Source: Clostridium prolinivorans | GTDB lineage: Bacteria > Bacillota > Clostridia > Clostridiales > Clostridiaceae | DNA: 64,000 nucleotides | Direction: 5' to 3' | NCBI RefSeq assembly: GCF_004011155.1 | Contig: NZ_RJWG01000004.1 | Coordinates: 528-64,527, forward strand | The notes under the pieces: model-generated | Databases searched by the model: none | Seen by the model: the letters and a program-made list of their open reading frames with translations, nothing else | What the model was told of the DNA's origin: nothing | Program-made: the position numbers and the translations under genes | Part shown: positions 53,565 to 62,688 of the stretch, in pieces | Layout: each line of letters opens with the position of its first letter | Position numbering within the stretch: the first letter of the stretch is position 1

Positions 53565-53585
53565 AACCCTGATTTCTCAAGGCTT
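53565..53585 (-). terminator. Terminator-like hairpin near the tmRNA-like sequence
   Basis: On the minus strand AAGCCTTGA, GAAA and TCAGGGTT form a stem with G-U pairs, followed by TTTTGTTTTTG. It lies about 30 nt beyond the tmRNA-like CCACCA end. Confidence 0.6.
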
Positions 53586-53616
53586 CTATCTATCGTATCA
53601 ATATGTTGTTCAAATT

Positions 53617-53636
53617 TGGTGGAGACGAGTGGGATT
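53617..53636 (-). other. tmRNA/tRNA 3'-end-like sequence, possible attachment-site remnant
   Basis: On the minus strand AATCCCACTCGTCTCCACCA resembles the T-arm and acceptor end, with CCA, of Firmicute ssrA (tmRNA) genes. Nothing else of the RNA is present; upstream is the end of a protein gene. One extra base relative to a standard tRNA end is present. The 3' ends of ssrA are common integration sites, so this may be an att remnant. The sequence is short, so the call is tentative. Confidence 0.4.
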
Positions 53637-53638
53637 TA

Positions 53639-53857
53639 TTATACTTCCCTACTTTCCTCATCTAATGCGTTTATCTCATTAACTAACTTTTCTATCCTTT
53701 GATTTATTTCTCTTATTTCATTTTCATTAAATTTATTATCTCTTGCAATTTCAGCTAATTGCCTCATAATTAATAGTCGTTCCTCTATCATATCAAGGAT
53801 TTGTATTCTATATTTTACTCTTTGAAGCTCTTGTATTAATTCTTCTTTTTCATCCAT
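53639..53857 (-). CDS. Small coiled-coil protein downstream of yjfB
   Basis: A 72-aa, strongly charged, helical protein (EELIQELQRVKYRIQILDMI and NEINQRIEKLVNEI-like heptads). No family recognised. ATG 53857 is adjacent to the yjfB stop; a GTG at 53869 overlaps it. Neither has a clear ribosome binding site, so translation is probably coupled to yjfB. It ends one base before the tmRNA-like sequence. Confidence 0.55.
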   Translation of the reverse strand: MDEKEELIQELQRVKYRIQILDMIEERLLIMRQLAEIARDNKFNENEIREINQRIEKLVNEINALDEESREV

Positions 53858-53861
53858 ATAT

Positions 53862-54038
53862 TCACACACTTACATCTATTATCTTTCCTAAGTTTGGGTC
53901 TATGCTCTCTTCTATCATCTTTACAGTTTCATTTGCTGTTTGTTTACCTGTATCCATCGCAAGCTTCATTACTGCAAGGCTTGTTTCTTGAGCTACTTTT
54001 GCTTGATTTAGGTTAATTGATAGGGCAGCTATGTCCAT
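53862..54038 (-). CDS. yjfB: YjfB-family putative motility protein
   Basis: 58 aa: [17 protein letters not shown] at the start, [14 protein letters not shown] in the middle and an end with [10 protein letters not shown]. This is the complete YjfB pattern, a small protein family associated with flagellar genes in Firmicutes. The start ATG has no ribosome binding site: the 9 bases upstream join directly onto the rfbB remnant, so its own control region seems lost. It may be silent or expressed by readthrough. Confidence 0.75.
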   Translation of the reverse strand: MDIAALSINLNQAKVAQETSLAVMKLAMDTGKQTANETVKMIEESIDPNLGKIIDVSV

Positions 54039-54047
54039 GGTAATGGC

Positions 54048-54618
54048 TGATATAGCCCATAGTTATTTGAACATCTTGATATTGTTACATGTAGTTTGTA
54101 GGTTCTGTAATAGGCTAAAACTAATAGGTCGGCTGCCGCCTTTGACGCTGAATATGGTGATGATGTATGCAATGGTGTTTCTTCTGTAAAGAATAGTTCT
54201 GGCCTATCAAGTGGAAGATCCCCATATACTTCGTCTGTTGATACCTGATGATACCTTTTTACTCCAAACTCCCTTGATGAATCCATCAACACTTGTGTAC
54301 CTATTACATTTTACATTTGTTTTTAAAAATATTCCTGGGTCTTCTATTGACCTGTCGACATGTGATTCTGCAGCAAAATTTACAACTATATCAAATTTTT
54401 CTTCTTTAAATAAGTTAAATAAAACATCTCTATCTGCTATATCACCTTTAACAAATCTAAAATTTGGTTTTTCCATTGCCTTTTTAAAAGTTGACAAGTT
54501 TCCTGCATAGGTAAGTTTATCTAATCAAACTATTCTATAATCACTATATTTATTTAGCATATAATATACAAAGTTACTTCCTATAAACCCTGCTTCACCT
54601 GTAATTAAAATATTCATT
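54048..54618 (-). pseudogene. rfbB: dTDP-glucose 4,6-dehydratase remnant
   Basis: From ATG 54618 the minus strand reads MNILITGEAGFIGSNFVYYM, the NAD-binding N-terminus of RfbB, then an in-frame TGA where the family has a residue before LDKLTYAGNLS. Homology goes on through NFAAESHVDRSI. A 7-bp tandem duplication (AAATGTA twice, after KTNV) then shifts the frame. It resumes with [14 protein letters not shown] and [13 protein letters not shown] and stops at [11 protein letters not shown], about half the normal ~340 residues. The last half of the gene is missing. The product made dTDP-4-keto-6-deoxyglucose. Confidence 0.92.
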
Positions 54619-54683
54619 ATTTCCCTCCACTTTACAAACAAAATTATAATCAATATAATTTAAACTTTATTAAATCCATACCT

Positions 54684-55562
54684 TTAATATCTAATTTTAT
54701 CTTCTATAACATTTAATAAATGTTTTCCATACAATGAATTTCTATATCTTTTAGCTGATTTTATCAAATCAGCTTTTGAAATCCAATTATTAATAAATGC
54801 AATTTCTTCTGGTGCTGATATTACTATGCCTTGTCTTTTTTGAATTGTTTTTACAAACTCAGTTGCTTCGACAAGGGAATCTACTGTTCCTGTATCAATC
54901 CACGCATATCCACGCCCAAGAAGTTTTACATCAATTTTACCCATTTCCAAATATATTCTATTTAAATCTGTTATTTAAAGTTCTCCCCTATCACTTGGTT
55001 TTAGAGATTTTGCATATTTTACAACATTTGTATCATAAAAATATAATCCAGTTACAACATAATTTGATTTTGGCACTTTAGGTTTTTCTTCTATAGAAAT
55101 TACTTTTCCCTTATCGTCAATTTCTATTACTCCAAACCTTTCTGTGTCATAAACATAATAACCCAATACAGTTGCTCTATCTTTATTATTTACTGCTTCT
55201 TTTAAAACTTTTGTAAAGTTATTACCATAGAATATGTTATCACCTAATATCAAGACACATTCATGATTTTCTAAAAAGTCTTCCCCTATAATAAATGTTT
55301 GAGCTATTCCATCTGGTGAAGGCTGTATGGCGTAACTTAAATTTATTCCAAATTGGCCCCCATTCCCTAAAAGTCTTTTTAAATTTGGTAAATCATGTGA
55401 AGTAGATATTATTAATATTTCTCTTATACCTGCTAACATTAATGTTGAAAGTGGACAATATATCATATGTTTATCATATATTGGTAATAATTGTTTGCTT
55501 GTAGCAAGTGTAAGTGGATAAAGTCTAGTGCCTGAACCACCTGCAAGTATTATACCTTTCAT
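54684..55562 (-). pseudogene. rfbA: Glucose-1-phosphate thymidylyltransferase broken by one nonsense codon
   Basis: From ATG 55562 the protein begins [20 protein letters not shown], the nucleotidyltransferase signature, and runs to KPSDRGEL at codon 195. A TAA follows where the family has a glutamate. In the same frame it continues ITDLNRIYLEMGKIDVKLLG and GRGYAWIDTGTVDSLVEA to a normal end at 54684. Full length would be 292 codons. Only one base change (GAA to TAA) is needed to explain it. RfbA makes dTDP-glucose for the RfbB step. Confidence 0.93.
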
Positions 55563-55662
55563 ATTTTATACACAGCCTTTTTATTTTTAAAAATGAAACC
55601 GATTATATATATTGATTATTTCATTATTAATTTATATTAAATTATAACCATATTTCTTTAAA

Positions 55663-56805
55663 TTACTTTATTAGAATATCAAATATGCTTTGTATTATGT
55701 AATTTATTTCTTTTTCCTTTAACTCTACATACAAAGGTAACCTTAATATTCTCTTACTTAAGTCTTCTGTTTTCGGCAAATCTCCGTATCTATAACCAAT
55801 TTTTAATCCAATAGGTGAAGTATGAAGAGGTATATAATGAAATACTGCAGATATACCCTTTTCTTTTAATTTGTACATCAACAAATCTCTTTCTTTTTCA
55901 GAATTAAGAATAATATAAAACATATGATAATTACTATTACAATTTTTAGGTATAAAAGGAAGCCTTAAATATCCTCTTTTTTCTAATTCTTTTAAGCCCT
56001 CATAATAGCAATAGTATATTTTTTCTCTGGCATTTTGTATTTCATCTAACTTTTCAAATTGTGCATACAACATAGCTGACAAAATATCCGAAGGTAAATA
56101 ACTTGAACCTATATCTACCCAAGTATATTTATCTACCTCTCCTCTAAAAAATTGACTTCTATTGGTTCCTTTTTCTCTTATAATTTCTGCGCGTTTTGCT
56201 AATTCTTCGTCTCCATTAATTAAAATTGCTCCTCCTTCTCCACAAGTATAATTTTTAGTCTCGTGGAAACTGTAACAACCTATATCACCAATAGTACCTA
56301 AATATTTACCATTATATTTAGAATTAACTGCTTGAGCTGCATCCTCTACAACTTTAATAGCATATTTCTTAGCAATACTCATAATACTATCCATATCACA
56401 TGATACTCCTGCATAATGCACTGGAAAAATTGCTTTTGTCTTATCTGTAATTTTGTTTTCTATATCTTTAGGATCAATATTTAATGTATCTTCACATATG
56501 TCTGCAAAAATAGGCTTAGCTCCTCTAAGAACCACAGCATTTGCTGTAGATACAAATGTATAAGAAGGAAGGATTACTTCGTCTCCTTCCTTCAAATCTA
56601 AAAGGATTGCAGCTATATCAAGTGCAGAGCTTCCTGAAGTTGTTAATAAAACTTGTTTTGCTTCAAATTTATTTTCCATAAATTGAGATACAAGCTTTGT
56701 ATAATAACCATCACCGTGAATATGTTTTTTACTTAAGCAATTGCTTATATACTGAATTTCTTTTTCCGTAATATATGGTTTATTAAATGGTATCATAGAT
56801 AACAT
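55663..56805 (-). CDS. wecE: DegT/DnrJ-family sugar aminotransferase (WecE-like)
   Basis: 380 aa, PLP-dependent. The catalytic lysine is in CYSFHETKNYTCGEGGAI (about residue 183), and the phosphate-binding TSGSSALDIAAILL is at about 58-71. It matches WecE/RffA, which aminates dTDP-4-keto-6-deoxyglucose to dTDP-4-amino-4,6-dideoxygalactose. It looks intact, although the two genes that would make its dTDP-sugar substrate, rfbA and rfbB, are broken just downstream. ATG 56805 follows AAAGGAG. Confidence 0.82.
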   Translation of the reverse strand: MLSMIPFNKPYITEKEIQYISNCLSKKHIHGDGYYTKLVSQFMENKFEAKQVLLTTSGSSALDIAAILLDLKEGDEVILPSYTFVSTANAVVLRGAKPIFADICEDTLNIDPKDIENKITDKTKAIFPVHYAGVSCDMDSIMSIAKKYAIKVVEDAAQAVNSKYNGKYLGTIGDIGCYSFHETKNYTCGEGGAILINGDEELAKRAEIIREKGTNRSQFFRGEVDKYTWVDIGSSYLPSDILSAMLYAQFEKLDEIQNAREKIYYCYYEGLKELEKRGYLRLPFIPKNCNSNYHMFYIILNSEKERDLLMYKLKEKGISAVFHYIPLHTSPIGLKIGYRYGDLPKTEDLSKRILRLPLYVELKEKEINYIIQSIFDILIK

Positions 56806-56860
56806 TTTCTCCTTTGTATATTATTAAAAATAATAATAAAACAATATTCTTATATTTTAA

Positions 56861-57637
56861 TTATTTAAAAATTATATATGCTTGCTGAATTCCAAAACCT
56901 CCACCTGAATATTCTTTTTCTAGATTATAAAAATATTCATTTATTGGATTGGAGTATCCTGGATATTTATTAACATCTGTTATCAATTCCCTTAAGAACC
57001 TTGAACCTAAATAATATACTGATGAGAAATCCTCATTTATATATTTAAGTTCTAATTCATTTAAATATTTTTCTAAATTACTTTTTCTTAAATATCTATT
57101 AAAATCATGTTCAACTAGTGGATCTAATTTTGTTAAAATTCTAATTGAATTAAGTAACATCAATGGCTCCCAAAATGCTTCAGAAAAAATAATTTTTCCT
57201 CCTTTTTTAGCAACTCTTATACATTCATTTATACCTTTTTTCTGTTCATCCCAATTAGGTAAATTAATCAATACTCTTGTTGTATAGACAATATCAAATG
57301 TATTATCATCAAATGGTAAATTCCTAATATCAGCTTTAATAAAACTTATATCTTCATTGTTTATCATCAAATTCTCTTTATTTTTTTGAGCATGCTCAAT
57401 CATGTTATCAGAATAATCTACTCCAGTTATTTTAATACTCTTATTTTTCTCCCATTGTTTTATAGTAGAATATCCATTAGCACATCCAACATCAAGTACC
57501 TTGTCTTCATTTTTTATATTTTTACTTATATTATCAATTTCTAAATTAATAGCAAATTTATCTCCCCAAGATGCTTCATATGATGTTTTGAATTTTTTAG
57601 CATTTTCATCCCAAACCTTTTTAATATAATCTACCAT
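56861..57637 (-). CDS. SAM-dependent methyltransferase in the glycan region
   Basis: 258 aa. The class I SAM-binding motif is KVLDVGCANGYSTIKQW (about residues 42-58), followed by ITGVDYSDNMIEHA and the acidic FDIVYTTRVLINLPNWDEQ (about 120). Probably methylates a sugar or an acyl group on a glycan; the substrate is unknown. ATG 57637 is preferred because GGAAGG is too close to ATG 57646. Confidence 0.75.
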   Translation of the reverse strand: MVDYIKKVWDENAKKFKTSYEASWGDKFAINLEIDNISKNIKNEDKVLDVGCANGYSTIKQWEKNKSIKITGVDYSDNMIEHAQKNKENLMINNEDISFIKADIRNLPFDDNTFDIVYTTRVLINLPNWDEQKKGINECIRVAKKGGKIIFSEAFWEPLMLLNSIRILTKLDPLVEHDFNRYLRKSNLEKYLNELELKYINEDFSSVYYLGSRFLRELITDVNKYPGYSNPINEYFYNLEKEYSGGGFGIQQAYIIFK

Positions 57638-57709
57638 TTTTTTCATCCTTCCTAATTAAATTTATATTCATTAATCACAGTCAATTTATAAAATAACAAC
57701 TTATTATTC

Positions 57710-59842
57710 TTACATAGTGCTATTATTTAATTCATTAAATATATTTTTGATAAATAATTTTGTATCAGTTAAAAATAGAGCTATTTCTTTCGCTATAATA
57801 CCCTGTTTTATATAAAAATCTTTGTTAAAATAATATTCTTTAATTAAATCATACATTTCTTCATAACTATCACAACAAAATTCTCTACCAACATTTTTTG
57901 CAACATCTCCAAAATTTAATGTAACTACGGGTTTACCTTTATATAATGCATAAATAGCAGAAGTTCCTCCACCTTTTCTTTTGGGATTTACAAATAAATC
58001 TATATGTTCCATTATGGCTAATAAATCCTCTTGATATCCCATATTTTTATAATTATTATATAAATACTCATATCGTTTTTTTTGATTACTATTAAATGTA
58101 AAATTATTAATAAAAACTACATAAGCATTTAATTGTTTACAGCATCTGTCTAATATATTTAAAAAATCATCATCTATTTCACAATTCAATCTATTGCCAA
58201 CTATTGATAAAATAAACTTATTATATGGTATACCTATTTGTTTCTTTTCATATCTTTTAACCTGCTCTTTTATTTCAAATGCAAATTTTGATATTATAAT
58301 ATTTTTTTCTTTCAAGTTATAAAGTTGTATATACTCTTCTTTTTCTTGCATATCATTTACAACACAAAAATCTGATCTTGAATATTCATACATTCCTAAT
58401 GGCAAAGTAACAGCAGGAACGATATTAGAAGCTATGTCTCCAATTAATGATTGACCTATATTAATTATTAAATATGGTTTATATTTTTTTACCATATTTA
58501 ATATGTTATCTATTTCATCATCATTTGGCATGTGAACATCAGGTTGATAAAATGGTATACTTACATCTTTATAATTTATACTATTTATTGAATAATACTC
58601 CTCAATGACATTTGCACTTGCTACATTAATCATAGGAATTAAACCTTTTAAAGTTAGACATTCTTTAATATTTATTAAAATAACATTTTTATTGAAATGT
58701 TTGATTAAATTATAACAAGTGTCCATTGCTAATTTTGTTGGTGCATGATGTTCACTTAAAAATTGACTTGTAAAAACAAATATTAGCTGTTTATTCCTTT
58801 TATATCTTTGTATTTTTTTTAAAGATTTTTTTACTAAATATTCTTCACATATATTATCGTATAATAACTTAAAAAGTTTATATATTTCTTTATCTTCTAT
58901 ATTATTAATAAAATTATATCTTTTTAATTGATAATAACAAAAAAATTTATTCTCTTTACTTAAAGTTTTACTATTGACTAATGTTTTGGCTATAAATTCT
59001 ATATATATTTTTTTATTGTATAAATAAAGTAATGCAGATCCTAAAAATATTTTTAATATATCATTTTTTCCTATTTCAAACAGTTCCTTCTCCATTTTAA
59101 ATTTTACAAGTTCCTTTTCATATGAATTTATATTATCTAAAATACTTTTAAATTTCTCAAAAAAACTTTGAATATATCCAATATTTTTAGCAAATTCATT
59201 TATCGAAGTGTTAGAGTAATATTCTATTTCATTTAAAAAATTATCCACATAATTCAAATCATAATGAAAAGTATATATATTATTTTTACAAAAATCTGAG
59301 CTATTTACTTTTATGATATTTGTTTTCAAATTAGATTTAATTGAAAAAATATGATTTTCTCCATTTATACTATAAATTTCATTTTCAAAATTAATGTCAA
59401 ATTTATCTGTTTCAAAATCTTTATTAAAAATATTATAGTTTTTAAAAATACCACTTTCATCTTTTATTAAATAAAAGTTTTTAGCGTCTATATTGCTTAT
59501 CATTTCTTTTAATATTAATGTATATATATTATCTGTCTCTATATGTTGAACATTGTTATTTAAATATAAAAAACCTTTTATCCATTGTTTATATAGAATA
59601 TATTCAATCATTATAAATTCCTTAACATTACTAGCAAGATAAATTTCATAATTATCAACATTTTTATCAAATAAAGCATTTAATAAATAAAACAAATTAT
59701 CAAAATTCAAATTATTTTCATCTACATCATTAAAAAGATGTATTTCAAACTTTTTTGAATCTAAATATTCTAAAATCCCCATATCTTCTTTTAAAATATT
59801 TCCTTTATAAAAACATAACAAAGCCTTTTTTTGTGTATTCAT
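57710..59842 (-). CDS. Large predicted glycosyltransferase, 710 aa
   Basis: An unusual protein. The first ~350 residues are all-helical or mixed with no recognised domain. The rest resembles a GT-B fold: QFLSEHHAPTKLAMDTC, INIGQSLIGDIAS, FILSIVGNRL and the C-terminal donor site MEHIDLFVNPKRKGGGTSAIYALYKGKPVVTLN. Donor and acceptor are unknown. Its place inside the nonulosonate cluster suggests it modifies flagellin or another surface polymer. ATG 59842 follows GGAGG; ATG 59866 has no ribosome binding site. Confidence 0.65.
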   Translation of the reverse strand: MNTQKKALLCFYKGNILKEDMGILEYLDSKKFEIHLFNDVDENNLNFDNLFYLLNALFDKNVDNYEIYLASNVKEFIMIEYILYKQWIKGFLYLNNNVQHIETDNIYTLILKEMISNIDAKNFYLIKDESGIFKNYNIFNKDFETDKFDINFENEIYSINGENHIFSIKSNLKTNIIKVNSSDFCKNNIYTFHYDLNYVDNFLNEIEYYSNTSINEFAKNIGYIQSFFEKFKSILDNINSYEKELVKFKMEKELFEIGKNDILKIFLGSALLYLYNKKIYIEFIAKTLVNSKTLSKENKFFCYYQLKRYNFINNIEDKEIYKLFKLLYDNICEEYLVKKSLKKIQRYKRNKQLIFVFTSQFLSEHHAPTKLAMDTCYNLIKHFNKNVILINIKECLTLKGLIPMINVASANVIEEYYSINSINYKDVSIPFYQPDVHMPNDDEIDNILNMVKKYKPYLIINIGQSLIGDIASNIVPAVTLPLGMYEYSRSDFCVVNDMQEKEEYIQLYNLKEKNIIISKFAFEIKEQVKRYEKKQIGIPYNKFILSIVGNRLNCEIDDDFLNILDRCCKQLNAYVVFINNFTFNSNQKKRYEYLYNNYKNMGYQEDLLAIMEHIDLFVNPKRKGGGTSAIYALYKGKPVVTLNFGDVAKNVGREFCCDSYEEMYDLIKEYYFNKDFYIKQGIIAKEIALFLTDTKLFIKNIFNELNNSTM

Positions 59843-59885
59843 TAAATAACCTCCATATAAATCCATTATTAATAAAAAATTATTA

Positions 59886-61001
59886 TCAATTACCCATACT
59901 AAAACTCTTTACTTTTATAACCACACAAACCTTCTCAATATCTTCCTGCTTTAATGATACAGAACTTGGCAAATTAATACCTTTTGAACTCACTTCTTGT
60001 GTTACACTTAAATCTCCACATCTGCAGTTTAAATATGGTGGCATCGTGTGGACAGGTGTAAAAAATGGTCTTGTTTCAATTCCTGCTTCATACATTATTT
60101 TTATAAGTTCATCCCTTGAAACTGAAAATCCATCCTCAATCAAAATTGAATATAACCAAAATACATTTTTAGTTTCTGGTTTTTCAATTTGTAAAGTTAT
60201 GTTTTTAATATCTTTGAGCAACTCATTATAAATAAATGCATTTTTTCTTTTAATTTCTATATATTCTTCAATATTTTCAAGCTGTGCACATCCCATAGCT
60301 GCCAAAATATTAGGCATTCTAAAGTTAAATCCTATATCTGTGTGATAAAATCCTTTATTTTCCAATGTTACTTTAGCTTGTGTTGATAAGAATTTAGCTC
60401 TTTCACTTAATTCCTTATCATTTGTTACCAACATTCCACCTGCACCAGTTGTTATAAGTTTGTTACCATTGAAACTAAAGCATCCAAAATGTCCAATAGT
60501 TCCTGTATTTTTTCCTTTATATAAAGAACCTAAACTTTCTGTGGCATCCTCTATAACATACAAATTGTATTTACTTGCAATTTCCATAACCTTGTCCATA
60601 TCTACAATATTACCATAGATATGAACAGGTAGAATGGCTTTTGTTTTTGGAGTTATAAGTTCTTCTATTTTTTCTGCATCCATAACAAATGTATCTCTGC
60701 ATATATCTACAAAAACAGGTTCTGCCCCTACATACTTTACTGCATTAACAGGTGCAATAAATGTCATAGAAGGAACGATAACCTCATCTCCTTCTTCTAT
60801 TCCAAGAACTTTTAGTGCTAAATGAAGTGCTGATGTACCATTTACAGTTACAACTGCACTATTAGCACCAACAAATTTTGCAAAATCCCTTTCAAATTTG
60901 TCTACATAACTTCCAACAGAAGAAACCCAATTTGTATCTAAACATTCTTTTATATATTTCCATTCATTTCCTTTTATCTCTGGTACACAAAGAGGAATCA
61001 A
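59886..61001 (-). CDS. legC: LegC-type UDP/GDP-4-keto sugar aminotransferase
   Basis: A 371-aa DegT-family PLP enzyme. The catalytic lysine is in FGCFSFNGNKLITTGAGG (about residue 185), and the N-terminus IPLCVPEIKGNEWKYIKECLDTNWVSS fits the LegC/PglE group. It aminates the 4-keto sugar made by LegB in legionaminic acid synthesis. I prefer TTG 61001, nine bases after AAGGAG; ATG 61010 abuts that site and ATG 61034 lies in the upstream gene. With TTG the start matches the usual family start. Confidence 0.82.
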   Translation of the reverse strand: MIPLCVPEIKGNEWKYIKECLDTNWVSSVGSYVDKFERDFAKFVGANSAVVTVNGTSALHLALKVLGIEEGDEVIVPSMTFIAPVNAVKYVGAEPVFVDICRDTFVMDAEKIEELITPKTKAILPVHIYGNIVDMDKVMEIASKYNLYVIEDATESLGSLYKGKNTGTIGHFGCFSFNGNKLITTGAGGMLVTNDKELSERAKFLSTQAKVTLENKGFYHTDIGFNFRMPNILAAMGCAQLENIEEYIEIKRKNAFIYNELLKDIKNITLQIEKPETKNVFWLYSILIEDGFSVSRDELIKIMYEAGIETRPFFTPVHTMPPYLNCRCGDLSVTQEVSSKGINLPSSVSLKQEDIEKVCVVIKVKSFSMGN

Positions 61002-61026
61002 TTTATTCATCTCCTTATAAAATTTA

Positions 61027-62019
61027 TTAAACATTATATATATTTGTCTTATATAAATGTAGATTATCTTTTAACCACTCAACCGTTTCCTTTAATCCTT
61101 CGTCTAAAGTATATCTTGGTAACCAACCTGTTAGCTCCTTTATCTTTGTATTATCAGCCCAAAGCCTGTTAACTTCGCTTTTTTCTGGCCTTATTCTTTC
61201 TTCATCACATACAATCTGTACTTCTCTTCCAATTATATTAATTATTTTCTTTACTAAATCTCCAATTGAAATCTCATAGTTTGAACCTGCATTTATAACC
61301 TCTCCAATTGTATTATCACATTCTGCAACCTTTATAAAAGTCTCAACTGTATCCTTTACATAATTAAAATCCCTTGTTGGTGTTAAACTTCCAAGCTTAA
61401 TTTCATTAACACCAGATAATATTTGAGTTATTATAGTCGGAATAACTGCCCTTGCAGATTGTCTTGGACCGTAGGTATTAAATGGTCTTAATGTTACAAC
61501 TGGCAAGTTATAACTTCTATAATAACTTTCCACTATTTTATCTGCACCAATTTTTGATGCAGAGTATGGAGATTGCCCTTGAAGAGGGTGTTTTTCATCA
61601 ATTGGTACATATAATGCTGTACCATAGGTTTCTGAAGTAGATGTATGAACAACCTTCTGTACACCATATTCTCTGCAAGCTTCTAATACATTAGTTGTAC
61701 CTTCTACATTAGTTTTTACATAAGCCATAGGGGATATATAAGAATACGGTATCGCAATAAGTGCAGCAAGATGAAAAACCACTTCTTGCCCCTTAATAAT
61801 CTTCTTCATACCATCATATTCCCTTATATCCCCTAAAACCACATTTATATTGTCTTTTACATTTTTATCAAAGGTTTCAATCCAACCCCAATTATTAAAG
61901 GAATTATATTGCACAAGAGCTGTTACAACAGCCCCTAATTCAACTAATCTTTCTGTTAAATGGCTGCCTATAAACCCTTCTGCTCCTGTTACTAAAACTT
62001 TTTTACCCTTTAAGTCCAT
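61027..62019 (-). CDS. legB: LegB-type NDP-GlcNAc 4,6-dehydratase
   Basis: A 330-aa extended SDR. The NAD motif is VLVTGAEGFIGSHLTERL (about residues 8-25). The catalytic region has HTSTSETYGTA (about 125-135) and SPYSASKIGADKI (Tyr and Lys, about 150-162). It opens the legionaminic acid pathway by making the 4-keto-6-deoxy sugar nucleotide. It overlaps or abuts legC and follows the NeuD-type gene by 14 bp, so they are co-transcribed. A related epimerase function cannot be fully excluded. Confidence 0.82.
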   Translation of the reverse strand: MDLKGKKVLVTGAEGFIGSHLTERLVELGAVVTALVQYNSFNNWGWIETFDKNVKDNINVVLGDIREYDGMKKIIKGQEVVFHLAALIAIPYSYISPMAYVKTNVEGTTNVLEACREYGVQKVVHTSTSETYGTALYVPIDEKHPLQGQSPYSASKIGADKIVESYYRSYNLPVVTLRPFNTYGPRQSARAVIPTIITQILSGVNEIKLGSLTPTRDFNYVKDTVETFIKVAECDNTIGEVINAGSNYEISIGDLVKKIINIIGREVQIVCDEERIRPEKSEVNRLWADNTKIKELTGWLPRYTLDEGLKETVEWLKDNLHLYKTNIYNV

Positions 62020-62033
62020 CTATATCTTCTCCT

Positions 62034-62675
62034 TCATACCTTTGTTTTTATAATCTTAGCAGGAACTCCAACAGCGACCTTATTATCACCAATGTTATCA
62101 ATCACTACAGCCCCTGCACCAATGGTAGTATTTTCACCAATATTGATACCCTGTATAACTGTTGCTCCAATACCTATATGTACATTATCATCAATTTTAC
62201 AATTACCTCCTAATTTTGCACCAGGGGATATATGACAATTATGTCCAATAATACAATCGTGTTCTATTATAGAAGAAGTATTTATTATTGAATTTTTGCC
62301 TATATATGCATTAGCATTAACCACTGCATTTGCCATTACACAAACTCCTTCTTCAATTGTAGTATATGGTGAAACTATTGCATTTTTGTGTATAAGTGTT
62401 GGAATTTTGAATCCTATTTGTTTAAGTTTTTTATATAATTCATATCTAAATATTAAATTATCTATTGAACCAACTGAAACAAAGGCATACTCTACACCTT
62501 TCTTAAATAAATCCTGTAAAACTTCATCACTACCTATTATAGGTATTCCAAGCAAATTACCACCTATATTTAATTTATCTGTAATACCAGCAATCTCAAA
62601 TTCTTTATTACTATTAATAATATCTATAATAACTTTACAGTGTCCACCTGCACCTACTAAAACAATTTTTTTCAT
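62034..62675 (-). CDS. NeuD/LegH-type sugar O- or N-acetyltransferase
   Basis: 213 aa. A Rossmann-like N-terminal domain starts MKKIVLVGAGGHCKVIIDII. From about residue 95 there are hexapeptide repeats of a left-handed beta helix, such as GVCVMANAVVNANAYIGKN and NVHIGIGATVIQGINIGEN, with a catalytic histidine in SIIEHDCIIGHNCHISPGA. This family acetylates amino sugars in sialic or legionaminic acid pathways. ATG 62675 follows GGTGATT; ATG 62687 has no ribosome binding site. Confidence 0.82.
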   Translation of the reverse strand: MKKIVLVGAGGHCKVIIDIINSNKEFEIAGITDKLNIGGNLLGIPIIGSDEVLQDLFKKGVEYAFVSVGSIDNLIFRYELYKKLKQIGFKIPTLIHKNAIVSPYTTIEEGVCVMANAVVNANAYIGKNSIINTSSIIEHDCIIGHNCHISPGAKLGGNCKIDDNVHIGIGATVIQGINIGENTTIGAGAVVIDNIGDNKVAVGVPAKIIKTKV

Positions 62676-62688
62676 AATAATCACCATA

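Larger units (their letters stand above)
53231..53638. other. Spacer between the chemoreceptor gene and the yjfB unit
   Basis: A 408-bp spacer with the terminator at 53565 and a tmRNA-3'-end-like sequence at 53617. No gene was seen in the rest. Confidence 0.5.

Noticed and set aside
54211-54510. A 99-codon plus-strand open frame
   Set aside because: Antisense to the rfbB remnant; the minus strand has clear RfbB homology.
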